Assembly: GCA_965153455.1 (NCBI GenBank)
Contig: OZ234494.1
Span: forward strand, 7,254,001 to 7,318,000
Source of the DNA: Sphagnum compactum
Taxonomy: Eukaryota > Bryophyta > Sphagnopsida > Sphagnales
Reading direction: 5' to 3'
Length of the DNA stretch: 64,000 nucleotides
In this document: positions 12,138-22,439 of the stretch, piece after piece
How the letters are laid out: every line of letters begins with the position of its first letter
Position numbering within the stretch: position 1 is the stretch's first letter
Notes under the pieces: model-generated
The model's input: only the letters and a program-made list of their open reading frames with translations
Database searches by the model: none
What the model was told of the DNA's origin: nothing
Made by a program: the position numbers and the translations under genes

Positions 12138-13059
12138 TAGGAGGACTATTCATTCTTACGGGCACAAAAGAGGGCATGCAACTTGCCTGCTTAAATAAGG
12201 TACATAGCCTATGTGGTAGGTAGATAGATGCCTCAGATGAATTTGGCCTCTCTCTTGTCTCCACTAACGTCTACTCCTATTAACTCAAAAGAAGGAGATG
12301 CCTATTTGGACTCCTTGAAAGACCCCACGCCCCAAACAAAAAAAAACAATAGACTTTGCAGAGTGGAGTAGCAGTGCTGATTGTATCTGTAGTACATTGT
12401 AGACCCCTAACCTCTTCTAAGGCCTGTGTAGTGGGCCTTGTAGGGCAGATTTGAGCATGGTAGCCCTCACAAAAGGGTCCCTTAGCCAGTGAGGGAGGGC
12501 TTCCCTAGCCAAAGAATCAGTGATAGAGGGCCCTCCTACCCCACCCTCTGCTATGTATGATGGTAAGTTGTGGGGGGGTGGGGGGGGAGGGTGGGGACAC
12601 TCTGAATATCCTTTGGAGAAGACAAGGGGAATCTGGTGGTGCATGTAGTTAGTAGCTCCCTCACTACTTTTGAAAGCTGATGTCATAAAGGGGTCCACCC
12701 TGATTCTGAAGGCATGTGCATAATTTGACAGACTCTTAGAATTAGAGGTCACTGGCAGCCCTGTAAAGTATGCTGGTGGGAGGGTAGCCAATCCTAGCCT
12801 GTCTTGAGCCTTCTTGGCTGGTCTGTTTTTTGTGCATTGCATCCTTTTCTTTGTGTACTAGGCTAGAGAGTGGGCTGTATAGACAGACCGTGGTTTCTGC
12901 CAAGTAAGCATGCACTTGCCGAGCCTCAGGCAATGGCTGGGCTGAGCTGAGCCCCATAGGCCTTGCCTTGGCAAGCCCTGATTTTAACATTTTAAAATCT
13001 TATTTTGATTGAACTAGCCTTGGGCAGAGTAAGGAAATTGCCTCCAAAGAATCCAATCC
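12138..13059. other. No gene recognised
   Basis: Higher-GC non-coding stretch with a poly-G/GGGT patch (12572-12595). Two minus-strand reading frames (12417..12842 and 12742..12990) overlap each other and match no family I know. Confidence 0.5.
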
Positions 13060-13129
13060 ACCGCAGCATGCTGATCTGCGATTACTAGCGATTCCAACTT
13101 CATGTTCTCGAGTTGCAGAGAACAATCCG
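13060..13129 (-). pseudogene. rrn18: Nuclear copy of mitochondrial small-subunit rRNA (rrn18) fragment
   Basis: The minus strand reads CGGATTGTTCTCTGCAACTC, then GAACATGAAGTTGGAATCGC, TAGTAATCGCAGATCAGCAT and GCTGCGG, the universally conserved 3' region of bacterial-type SSU rRNA. TTGTTCTCTGCAACTC and GAACATGAAGTTGGAATCGC fit plant mitochondrial 18S; the plastid 16S differs there. Only about 70 bp are recognisable and the flanks are not rRNA, so it is a short NUMT. Changes at ATCGCAGATC and GCTGCGG look like C-to-T decay. Confidence 0.72.
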
Positions 13130-14860
13130 CCTGCAATTTAAGAAACTTGGAGAAAGGCAGCAGAATAGACTATGAATAATGCCTTTCAAGTTATTGGGTC
13201 AGTCCCATCAAAGGCATGGCCAGGCCAGGCCAGGCCTCCCCACTACAGTTAAAACACCTTGGGTGAACCAGGACCTTCACTGGGTGGGCAAACATACATA
13301 GTTGCACCTTCACCCCAACTTGCACCCACAATTATATTATACCAAGGTGAAAACTGAAAACCCTAATAAATTTTATTTTTCTTTGTGGCTAAACATTATA
13401 AATATCCAGTCTGAGAACTAAATCCAAGGTCTTGGAGACCAGAGGCCAAATTAAAAAAATTCTGAGGTTGAATATATTACCTCACCACTAAGAGGCCTCA
13501 CTCAGTTGGTGAAGGTACTAATGTAAGTGTCAATCCACTACATGTGCAACAAAAGTACCACATTACAGAACCAGACCCAAAATGTGTCCAGGACAGCATC
13601 TCTCTTTTCTAAAGAAAAAGATGGATTGGGCTGAGGGCAGACATCAGGGGAAAAAAAAAACAGTTTTGTACTGCCTGCAATAAAAGACATTGCACCACTG
13701 ATTTAGTGTCATCTGTGTAGGTAGGTGTTGGTTCACCATAGCCAACCTTGTAAACAGTACACAAAGTCTTGGGGGGGGGGGGGCAAAAGCAAAAATTGTC
13801 AGAATTAGGTTTGTCTTCTACCACCAAATTCCCTTTGCCATTCTACCAATATCATCATCATGCACAAAAGTTTTGTACTCATCCACATTTTACTATTCTG
13901 CCAAAATCATCAACATGCACACAAAGGTTTCTACTTGTCGACATTTACATGATGCATGCAAACACAAATGCAAAGAAAAAGTCGCACCAAAGTTGTTTGG
14001 TGGTCGAGAAACTGAAATTCTCAACCATGAAAGTGAAATCAGCCACATTTTTCCAGTTGTGTGTTACAAAAAAATTGTCAGAATTGGATCGTATTGAAAA
14101 TCTGTCAGCTGTGGTTGTCTTGTTAGTTGATTTTTTTTACAAATATGGTTTTAGGGTTTAGGGTATCTGAGAAACCCTTTCATTCAAATTTAAAGCAAAA
14201 AATAGAAATAAAAAAATCTCAGAGGATGCTATCAAGGTACTTGTGAAGGCCTTGAGTGAACCCTACAGGGTTTTAATTTAACATTGCCCACCAGGGGAAT
14301 TTAATATAGTCACGAAGAGGGCTCACTGAGGTTTAGGGTTAAACTCTGAAGACCCTGAAGTTCCCAACTTACCAGTGTAGGTGCTGGTTCACCCCGGCCT
14401 ACAAGGTGAAGCAGGAATTTTTCAGATTTCACCTCTTCATAGCCACATTGTACCTAGTGTGCACAACACATCAAGTGCATGTAAGAAAGATAGAAAACAA
14501 TACTACCCATTCATTCACACATGCCCCCCTCCTCCACTAGCTCAGACACAAAATGATAAACATTCCAACATGCAAAAGAAAATTCCATAAGCTCAGATGA
14601 TATTCTTGTGTACTACAAAAACCCCAAAAACTGTAGCAAATCTGCAGTTGTCTTGTACCATGTCTTATGCCACAATGACCCAAAAAAAAAAAAGTTCAAA
14701 AAACTTAGTAGTGATTGGCCTAGTGTTTGAAAATTCCAAGAATGAAAAATAATTGATTCAAATAGACAAGGTTAAAGTTCTTTAAAGATATTGAACAAGC
14801 AGGTTTTTAATCAAGCAGTTGAAATGGAGTTGTGAGTATGGTAGATCAAATCTAATCTCA
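13130..14860. other. No gene recognised
   Basis: Non-coding; TTTAGGGTTTAGGG-like words (14150-14165) are short interstitial telomere-type motifs. A poly-G run lies at 13770-13782. Confidence 0.6.
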
Positions 14861-14863
14861 TAT

Positions 14864-15055
14864 GATGAGCATCTCTCAATTCCTCCTCCATAGCATCCAA
14901 TTACGCAATCTCGAGCATCTCCCAATTCCCAGTCATAGCATCTAAGCATGGATTGTCAAGCATTTTTTCCAATTCCCATTCATGGCATCTTAGAATGCAA
15001 TTTTTGAGCATCTCCCAATTCCTAGTCATAGTATTTAAGCATGCAATGTTGTTGG
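14864..15055 (+). repeat. Four ~52-bp tandem units
   Basis: Each unit reads GAGCATCTCCCAATTCC..GTCATAGCATCTAAGCATG.AATT with moderate divergence. Reading frames across it (Met-Leu-Glu-Asn type repeats) follow from the array. Confidence 0.8.
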
Positions 15056-15956
15056 TTCTAGTGTTGGGTTGCATTGTCGACACAACACCCCTTTTGGAAG
15101 TCCCACAAGCCCCCCTAAGAGCCAAATTGCATTTGCACTTATCCATTCCCATGCTTGATTAGGGGATGATAGGTTTTGTGGGGGCGCTTGTGGAACAAGA
15201 TGGAACTCATGTTTGTGAGCAAAAGAATTTTTTTTTAAATCCTATTTTATTTGTCTTTACTCGTTACCTGCCACAATTTTAGGTGTAGGGTAATGCGTGA
15301 GAGCCTGGCATTACCAAAATAAGCACCCCTGATGGAGCTGAAGGGTGCTTATTCTGGAAAGACCCCACTCCAAGGGTGTCACTCAACCTAAAGCACGGCC
15401 AAAAATTGATAATAATACTTTGTTCCCTGTTTAAGGGCGGATAGCCTACAACAGAAAAAAAATACTGTGGTACCTCGCTTGGCAGCTTCCATGTATGTTT
15501 GTTGAATAATTAATTAATTTTGCAATTTTCATTTGTAAAATCTTGTTGAAAGATTCAATATTTTCCTTCACAAATGATTTCAATCAAATTGATTTATTTT
15601 GAAATTTCAACATTTCTGAAAACAATATAATTTGTGTCAAAGCTGCCAAGGTAGTATGGTATATAAAAAGACTACAGTATGGATTTAAATACACCATGCA
15701 ACTCTTTTGGGGAATGTAGAATGCTATAGATTGAATTTTGACACCTCTTAGAAGGAAAAATAAGCCCGGGGGGAGGAAAAATAAATAAAAATTTAAATGG
15801 CCTGTTTTAATCAAATTGCTTATTTCAATGGTTATTGGCATGTCTCCTTATTTTATAATTATGTATTCCTTCAATGTTCAAATACATATTGAGTGTACAG
15901 ATTGAGTTGAACTCAATCTGTTGATGCATGTGGAACTTCCAAGCCTCACTCACATT
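15056..15956. other. No gene recognised
   Basis: AT-rich spacer with a small inverted pair AAGCACCC..GGGTGCTT (15323-15352). Confidence 0.55.
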
Positions 15957-16440
15957 TGACTACAACTCATAGCTTTCAATGCTTTGCCAATAACCTCCAT
16001 ATTTTTTATTTACATAAAATAATTCAAAAAAGTGTAAAACAGAAAGTTGAGAATCTCAGAGATAGGATTGAAACAATTTTTTTTACTACAAATCATAGCT
16101 CTAAATGCTTGCCAATAAACCTCAATTTTGACATTAAACCATTGAAAATGTGGAGAATCAGAAAGTTGAGGATTTCAGAAATAGGTCAAGTTGAAACAAA
16201 TTTTTTGACTACAAATCATAGCTCTAAATGCTTGCCAATAAACCTCAATTTTTGACATTAAGCCATTGAAAATGTGGAAATTCAGAAAGTTGGGAATTCC
16301 AGAAATAGGTTAAGTTGAAACAAATTTTTTGACTACAAATCATAGCTCTAAATGCTTACCAATAAACCTCAATTTTCACATTAAACCATTGAAAATATGG
16401 AGAATCAAAAGTTGAGAATTTCAGATATAGGTGAAGCTGG
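15957..16440 (+). repeat. Four tandem ~123-bp units
   Basis: Units begin near 15957, 16084, 16206 and 16330 with GACTACAAATCATAGCTCTA, followed by CTTGCCAATAAACCTCAATT, CATTAAACCATTGAAAATGT and a CAGAAAGTTGAG..TTCAGA end. Confidence 0.88.
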
Positions 16441-16859
16441 AAACCAATAACACTCAGAGATTAGAACTTCAGAGTTTGAACTTTGAAACACTCTTTTTCT
16501 TCTTGAACTCTGTATTTGACCTACCACAAGCATGACAACCCATCGGCCTCCATAAAAGTGCCTACTGGTACAATAACACCCGGCAAACTTTGGCATTTGA
16601 ATTACATCTAAGAGTCAGTAGTCAACATGAACAAAGACACACTTTCCTGTTTTGGTACGTATAGCTCATTTCTACAATATGTTTAGTACTGCACTCTGCC
16701 TGTAAAAAGTGTGAAAGTTCCTAACCACACAAGATGTGAGATCAATACCAGCATCAGGGGCTTGGGACCTGCAACCACAAACTCTACTAACTTATCTCTC
16801 TGTAGCCCAAAACAAAGGAAATCAGCAAGTATAACTGCAAGGGACCAGAAAGGACAGAA

Positions 16860-17977
16860 TATCTTTCATGAGAATAGAGAAATCTCCGTTCTCACGATGA
16901 AGAAGAAACAGCAAGGCTAACACTTCCTCAGGAAGCCACAGAAAGAACCAAACAAGGGAAGACAAGAAACAAAACAAAAAAACACACACCGGTATGAACA
17001 AAAGTGCCAGTCTCACAACAGTAGTATGTATGATAGTGACTTAACTATCACAACTTCCCCACTGACTTCATCAGCTCCCTACAGTGGGTAAAGGCCGGTG
17101 ACAAGCACCATCCTGCGAACTGAGTTTCTGCTGCAATTCCGGAAGCAACGGGAAGACTCAGCCATACTACTGGCTAGCAACAGACACCAAAACAAAGACC
17201 AGACAAGAAACAAAGAAAGACAGAAAGGGAAAGGACAGGGAAAGACAAAGAACAAGTGGGCTTACAGAAAGCTCCCCACTTACATGACCCGAAGCAAAAT
17301 CATTCTGAAAATGCCAAAGCTGAAATTCCAAAGAGGAATTTTTCTTTAAGAACCAACCCTCTAGTTCTCTTTAGAAGAACTTTTAAAGGGTAGCCTTTTG
17401 CCTTCAGAAAGACAATAAGACTGCCCATCTGGAAGACAAAAAACTTCTTACAACTACAAAGTCTCAAGAACCTGTAAAATTGACTATTGATAACCCCGAG
17501 CTTCGCAGTCATTGAGATATTGGAATGAACGTGTGGCATTCTACTCATTTCAATACCTGCATACTCTGGTTGAGAGCGTTTGTCAAAAATGTCACAGGAT
17601 AAACCTTGAGGACTCTGGCTCACAGTTAGATCCAAGAAATTACAAGAGAAGCCTTTAGATGTACAATTCAACTCGCAAGAGGTTTTTGAGTATATGCCGC
17701 TACCAAAAGAGTCTTGGTTAAGGTACATGAAGTTCTCAAAATCTGGAAAATCTGGAACAAAAAGATCATCCACAAACCTACGAACCAAGGACAAACTATG
17801 AAAGGACAGAACACCAAGAAAGGTATAATGAGACACATCTGCAAATGATATGTACAAGCAGTCAAGCAGGTCTGCAGTAAAATATTTTTCATCTTTAAAT
17901 TCAGTTTGTCTTCTTGAGGGAAGAATGGAATCCAAGTACAAGAAACTAAAGAAAGCTCTGGACACCCCAGTTTGCTA
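16860..17977 (-). mobile_element. Penelope-like retroelement, 5'-truncated
   Basis: Minus-strand element comprising the C-terminal part of a reverse transcriptase (17965..17300) followed by a ~440-bp 3' untranslated tail ending at 16860. The same tail end, CTCATGAAAGATA, terminates a second, very short copy at 31553..31741, which fixes the 3' end. The 5' end is lost or frameshifted at about 17977, roughly 200 bp past the EXO70 stop codon. No target duplication was found for this copy. Confidence 0.7.
17300..17965 (-). pseudogene. Penelope-like reverse transcriptase, C-terminal part
   Basis: Open for 221 codons, but the first codon is GTG after an in-frame TAG, so this is a truncated gene. 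It carries RRFVDDLF (the RT catalytic YxDD-type box), FLDLTVSQSPQGL, DIFDKR, HSNISMTAKLGVINSQFYRF, LRLCSCKKFF and KGYPLKVLLKRTRG in the order expected for the thumb region of Penelope-like RTs that share the FLDLT...SN..S...GV..SQ..RF pattern. No GIY-YIG endonuclease follows before the stop, so if the element had one it was N-terminal (as in the Chlamys/Naiad/Hydra group) or absent. PLE subfamily assignment is inference; a telomerase-related or other RT is less likely. Confidence 0.72.
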
Positions 17978-18181
17978 GGTTCTCTTGCCTGTCCTTTGTC
18001 CTAGGTTTTAAAAAAAATGAGTGTTCTTAATTGGAAAATGCCTTAATTGAACAAAGGACTGCAAACCAAACCAAGGTTTCTAATATCAAGAGACTTCAGC
18101 TTACATTAAGCAGATCATTATTTGAAGTTGAGCCTTTGCACACTGTACAGTTATTCAAAGTTGGCATGCTTGTGACAAAGC

Positions 18182-20455
18182 TCACTGATGTGGGGCTGGT
18201 TTCCGTCTCAAAGTCATTGAATTGGATGACCCCTCAAAGAAATCACCAAGTGCAACCTCCAAGTCTTCAGGTTGATACTTGATGTACTTGTCAGGGTGCC
18301 TACCAGTCTCCACAAACTGGCCATAGCGTCCTACAAAGGCACGGTAGGCAGGGAGAAGCTTGTCAGAAATGGAGATGCGAAGCTCTTCACGGAGCTCTGG
18401 ATCCACCACCACCCATGTTGACTGTGTTTTATGAACCTCATCAAATGCAAGGTTAAAATACTTGAACCGATCCTTCAGCACTACACGTGAAACCTCCCCA
18501 CCTCCTGCACTGTGAATGCCTTCATCACGCAAGAGACCCATTACCTTGCTCCATGCAGCTCTTTGGTAACTTGTTGCATATTGCCGCATAAGGCTTGTGT
18601 GCTTCCGCACCCAGTCATCACCTATTAGTGCCCACACCTCTGAAGTTTTCACTTTCTGGACTGTGTAGTGCACATTGTTCATGAGGAAGAGATGTGTGAG
18701 AGCCACATCTTTGTAGAGTTTGGACTTGCCCTCTAAGTTGTTTCGAAGCACATGGGTTAGCCAGTTTATTTGCTTAGCCAGTGGTGACAGCTCCTCTTTT
18801 CCATCTTGTTCGTCATCACCATGAGCAACTGGGGCTCCATTGCTGTTACCCAAAAGCTTTGGCACCTCATTATTCTCCCCAAAGAGATGATTCAGAGTTA
18901 CTTTGTAATCACACAACTTCTTGATGTAATTCATCACAGAACGAGTCAGTGGATGAACTGCACCACCAGGCACAGGTGTCTTTGACCCATCTTGTTCAAT
19001 CACATTCTCAAACTCAGCAAATGTTCCATGTGCTGCCTCTCCAAGGCGCATCAAAAGGCCTGACACCTCTGACCTCACACTTGTGCCAGAACTTCCACAG
19101 AATATCGAATCAACTTCTGGAATAAGGCCCCGTAGTGTCTCATACATCTCCAGGATCTTAAAGAGCTTGTCTGGGGACCTCCGTGAGATGGCTATAGCTT
19201 CCCCAAAGCTCAGCATCTGCATCATTGCTCCTTTAGTGATTTCGCAGAAGCAGAAGTCAGAAATTGAAGGAAAAACCTGATCACAGACAATTGGAACACA
19301 GTAAGTCAAGAACATCAAGCTTCCCATTCTAAGACCTGTTGTGGACCAAGAATAAGATCCAAACATTCATACTGCCAGCTTTTGGAGGAGAAACTCAGTA
19401 AGAGGAGAGCTCTGGAAAGGTGAATGCCACCTGCTCACCCCTTTGTTTCCTTGAAGAATTAACATTAACAAATGATACAGAGATTGAGTCAGCAGTACCT
19501 GATTGCAGAGCTGCTTCTCACTTGCAAAAAGAACCTTCACACCAACTTCCATGGCCTGGTTCCATCTCTTGATAGTGTCTACTTGCGTCTCCCATGGCAT
19601 CTTCTGCACCTCATCAATGCTGAGCTTCTCAACACCCAGTCTGTACAGACTCTCTTCCAACATATTCTTCCTGACACTCACATATACCTGGCAGCACTTG
19701 TGCCGGAATCCAGCACTAATCATGCGTTGTGCTATGTTCTGTAAGTCTATGGCAACTTCTGTGGGAACTAGGTCCAATATAGCTGGTAAATCTCCTACAG
19801 GTTCTGCCACAGGGACATCATCACCCTCATTTCCAGAGCAGCTTTCTGGTACCTTCGCCTCATTGTCCTGACTATTTGCAAAAGATCCTGCCAACAAACA
19901 ATCTAGTAGCCAGTAAGGGTCAACAGATACACTATGCTGTTCAAGCATATGCCGGAACTCCTCTTCCAGTCTTGCCATAGCCAATTGCAGCAGGTTCTGC
20001 ACTCTTTCCAGTATTTCCGGATCCTGATTGTGAACAGTGAGTGACTCTAGCATGTTCTGAACCTTGTCAACAGCTCCAAGATATTCTTCTGCATCTTCAA
20101 CTGGGCATTCAAATATCATGCTTTCTTGGGCTTGATCTGAGGAGGCTGCATCCCAATGATTTATGACATCCTCTGCTCTATCAAGGCTAGATTTCCTGGC
20201 TTTTCTGCTTGGTCTTTGAGATGCAGAATTCAAATGTGGGCTTGTCTTTGAAGATGATGTACTTTCAAGGTCATGAGACTCTTGCAAGCTTGTTGCCTCC
20301 AGCTTTCTGGAGTTGAAATTCATGCTTGGAAAGCGGTGCTCAAAATGTGATAGGACTTGTCGCATATCATTGTTGATTGTTGTTGTCATGCCTAGGGGTT
20401 TTACAATCTGCTGTGCTGCCAATGGCACCTGCTCTTTGCCATCAGGTGCCGCCAT
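18182..20455 (-). CDS. EXO70: EXO70 exocyst subunit, two exons (20455..19499, 19276..18182)
   Basis: Subunit of the octameric exocyst complex that tethers secretory vesicles to the plasma membrane through phosphoinositide binding by its C-terminal domain. The spliced product is 683 residues, a normal length for plant EXO70. It has a poorly conserved Ser-rich N-terminus, then the Exo70 helical-rod domain from about residue 230 to the end, with characteristic blocks RLGVEKLSIDEVQKMPWE, AISRRSPDKLFKILEMYE, LTRSVMNYIKKLCDYK and DRFKYFNLAFDEVHKTQSTW. One phase-0 intron (19277..19498, 222 bp) has donor CAG|GTACTG and acceptor GATCAG|GT and joins EKQLCNQ to VFPSISDF. The start is the ATG at 20455..20453 in context GAGCTATGGCGG; a longer reading seven codons upstream begins at GTG, not ATG. 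There is no internal stop or frameshift. Plant EXO70A genes have many introns while most of the EXO70.2 clade has few or none; the wording around RLGVEKLS and the single intron suggest EXO70.2, at modest confidence. Confidence 0.95.
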
Positions 20456-21135
20456 AGCTCTCCAGGAAAAACGCACAATTTCTTGAACCCACTTCCCTTT
20501 CTATACCTCACCCATCTGAAGTAGAAAGTACAAGGAAGAAAAGCTCACATCTAAGAAAGAGAAGACCTTCATAAACCTCTTCCTAGTCTATATACCTGGC
20601 CCTCATGACACCAAGTTAAGAAAAGTTCCGGGAGGGAAGTCTCAAATAGTTCAAGCTCAAAGCCTTCCTGAATGCTTAAAAGCTATAAGAAGAAAAAACG
20701 GATTAGTAGTCTGGGTCTATTAGTAGTGAACTTTTGGACTTTCTTCTGCAATCTGCAGTTCAAGTATCAAAGCTTCCGCTAGAGAAAAATATTTGCTGAA
20801 TTATGGGGAGATAGACGCCAAAACCCGAAAAAGAAGAGACAGGGTTTGATCTTTGATAGTGGGTTTTTGACAATTCTTCTCTATGCGAGACCATCTAGCC
20901 ATCCAGCGGCAAGTAAGAGGAGGAAATTGTGATCAAAACCTCCTGAGCCTTCCCTCTGGATCCTAAGAAGCGTAGAATTTGGACACACACACACACACAC
21001 ACACAAAGCCGCCGGAAAAGATAAGGACCCCGAGAGAAGGCAAAAAAAACCTCAAATGAGACGATGAGCTCAAAAACCCTTCCCCGCAGTTTGCAACGAG
21101 CAAGCGGAGCCACAGCACATTGAAACTTCAACCCA
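20456..21135 (-). promoter_or_regulatory. Leader and promoter region of EXO70
   Basis: On the minus strand upstream of the EXO70 ATG the sequence is pyrimidine-rich. A plausible 80-bp 5'UTR intron lies at 20516..20595 (donor GCCAG|GTATAT, acceptor CTACTTCAG|ATGGG). Further up is a (GT)n tract (20982..21005). No TATA box can be assigned with confidence. The transcription start is unknown. Confidence 0.35.
20982..21005. repeat. (CA)n microsatellite
   Basis: Twelve uninterrupted CA dinucleotides (GT on the strand of EXO70), about 530 bp upstream of the EXO70 start codon. Confidence 0.9.
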
Positions 21136-21366
21136 ATTGCCTCCCTTTCGCCAAAATCTCATTCACTCAGGTCTGCGCACCACCCAAGATTCTTCTGTAA
21201 CTCAAAATTGCAACTCGGCTTTGATGTCCACGCGCCTAACACCCACAACGCTTTCTCTCATCAGTTTTCCACATTTGGGTATTGTGCGATCACTACACTG
21301 CACTGCACTGCGCTTGTGACGATGCTCCTCAAAACTCCCTGCCAAGCACAGATCCCGTTCTTATCC

Positions 21367-21424
21367 TCCTCCTCTCCTCTTCCTCGCCTCTCCTCTCCTC
21401 TCCTCTCCTCTCCTCTCGCTTCTC
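21367..21424. repeat. (CTCCT)n pentanucleotide tract
   Basis: Near-perfect CTCCT/CTCTC repeats; on the EXO70 strand it is a purine-rich GGAGA tract about 0.9 kb upstream of the start. It could be promoter DNA of the GAGA type or merely a microsatellite. Confidence 0.8.
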
Positions 21425-21948
21425 TCCTTTGCCTTCACGAAGGTATCTTGTTTTCTTCAGCTGCCCTATGCCCGTTTCTGCTGCCCTTTTCCCCCATATC
21501 TACCCCGCTGGTGAACAAAAGAGTGAAAAAAATATGCCATTTTATTTCTATTATTTTTATTTCTATAAAAGTATAGGAAAGTTTGCCATGAAAATAATAG
21601 AAAATATGTATATTCAAAGTCCTTCCATAAATCCAACTAACTTATATATTTATTTTATTTTATTTATTTTATTTTATTTTTCAAAGCCTTTTCCATAATT
21701 CCAACTAACTTTAAACTTCACATACCTACATGGGACACACACACAAATATACATATATTTTGGTTGACTACTAAAATGCTTGTTGGGTACCATTCAATGT
21801 CAACTCAAATTTATCTCCCCCCTCCTCCCACACGGTCCACCCCCACAAAAAACCCCTGGAAAAAAAAAAAAATTAAATTAAATTAAATTGAAGTTGAAGG
21901 TTTCCGGTCTAGAATGGTTGATCTCCTTACCTCCCTCTCCTCCGAAAA

Positions 21949-22133
21949 TAATAATAATAAATAAATAAATAAACAAACAAACAAATAAAGCTTTTCCTAA
22001 GGAAAAGGTGTAAACGTTCAGGGTGTGGATGGATGGAATAATAATAATAATAAAATAAATAAATAAATAAATAAACAAATAAAGCTTTTCCTAAGGAAAA
22101 GGTGTAAAGGTTCCAGGGTGTGGATGGATGGAA
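21949..22133 (+). repeat. Tandem ~90-bp duplication with AAT/AAAT microsatellite
   Basis: Each unit has (AAT)n(AAAT)n(AAAC)n, then AAGCTTTTCCTAAGGAAAAG (itself palindromic), GTGTAAA.GTTC and AGGGTGTGGATGGATGGAA. Confidence 0.88.
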
Positions 22134-22349
22134 ATGATATTTCTTGTCCTGATCATTTTCCTATTGGTGACCCAAAAAAATCATTAATTTTATTTTGCAG
22201 GCTTCAGGCTGACATTTTAAAAACTCTTTGTAATTATCATGTTGGAATTTTTCTTTTATGAAAGGAAAAAGTTTTCTGGGCTTTTTCATGTCATTTACCC
22301 TACTCACCATTAGGCTAGTGTGTATGGGAAACTTAACATTTTCAACTCC

Positions 22350-22437
22350 ATGATGTCCCCGATGGACAGAGGGACGAGGGGACGGATTCAGGGGAAGCTT
22401 CATTTAACATCCCGACGTCCTTTACTATATGTAATGT
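22350..22437 (+). repeat. Dispersed repeat family D1, 3' fragment
   Basis: Contains GGACGGATTCAGGGGAAGCT and CATCCCGACGTCCTTTACTA, i.e. the last ~85 bp of the D1 repeat. Confidence 0.78.
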
Positions 22438-22439
22438 CA

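Noticed and set aside
12417-12990. Two overlapping minus-strand frames of 141 and 82 codons
   Set aside because: Different frames over the same higher-GC DNA, no motif and no splice-consistent partner.
14145-14165. Telomere-like TTTAGGG words (also near 4605, 8130 and 35700)
   Set aside because: Only two or three repeats each; too short to indicate an interstitial telomere or chromosome end.
17050-17100. CTGATGA followed by GAAG and a GTC in the Penelope-like 3' tail, resembling a hammerhead ribozyme core known from such elements
   Set aside because: Stem II between CTGATGA and GAAG does not pair and the flanking stem I strands are not complementary.
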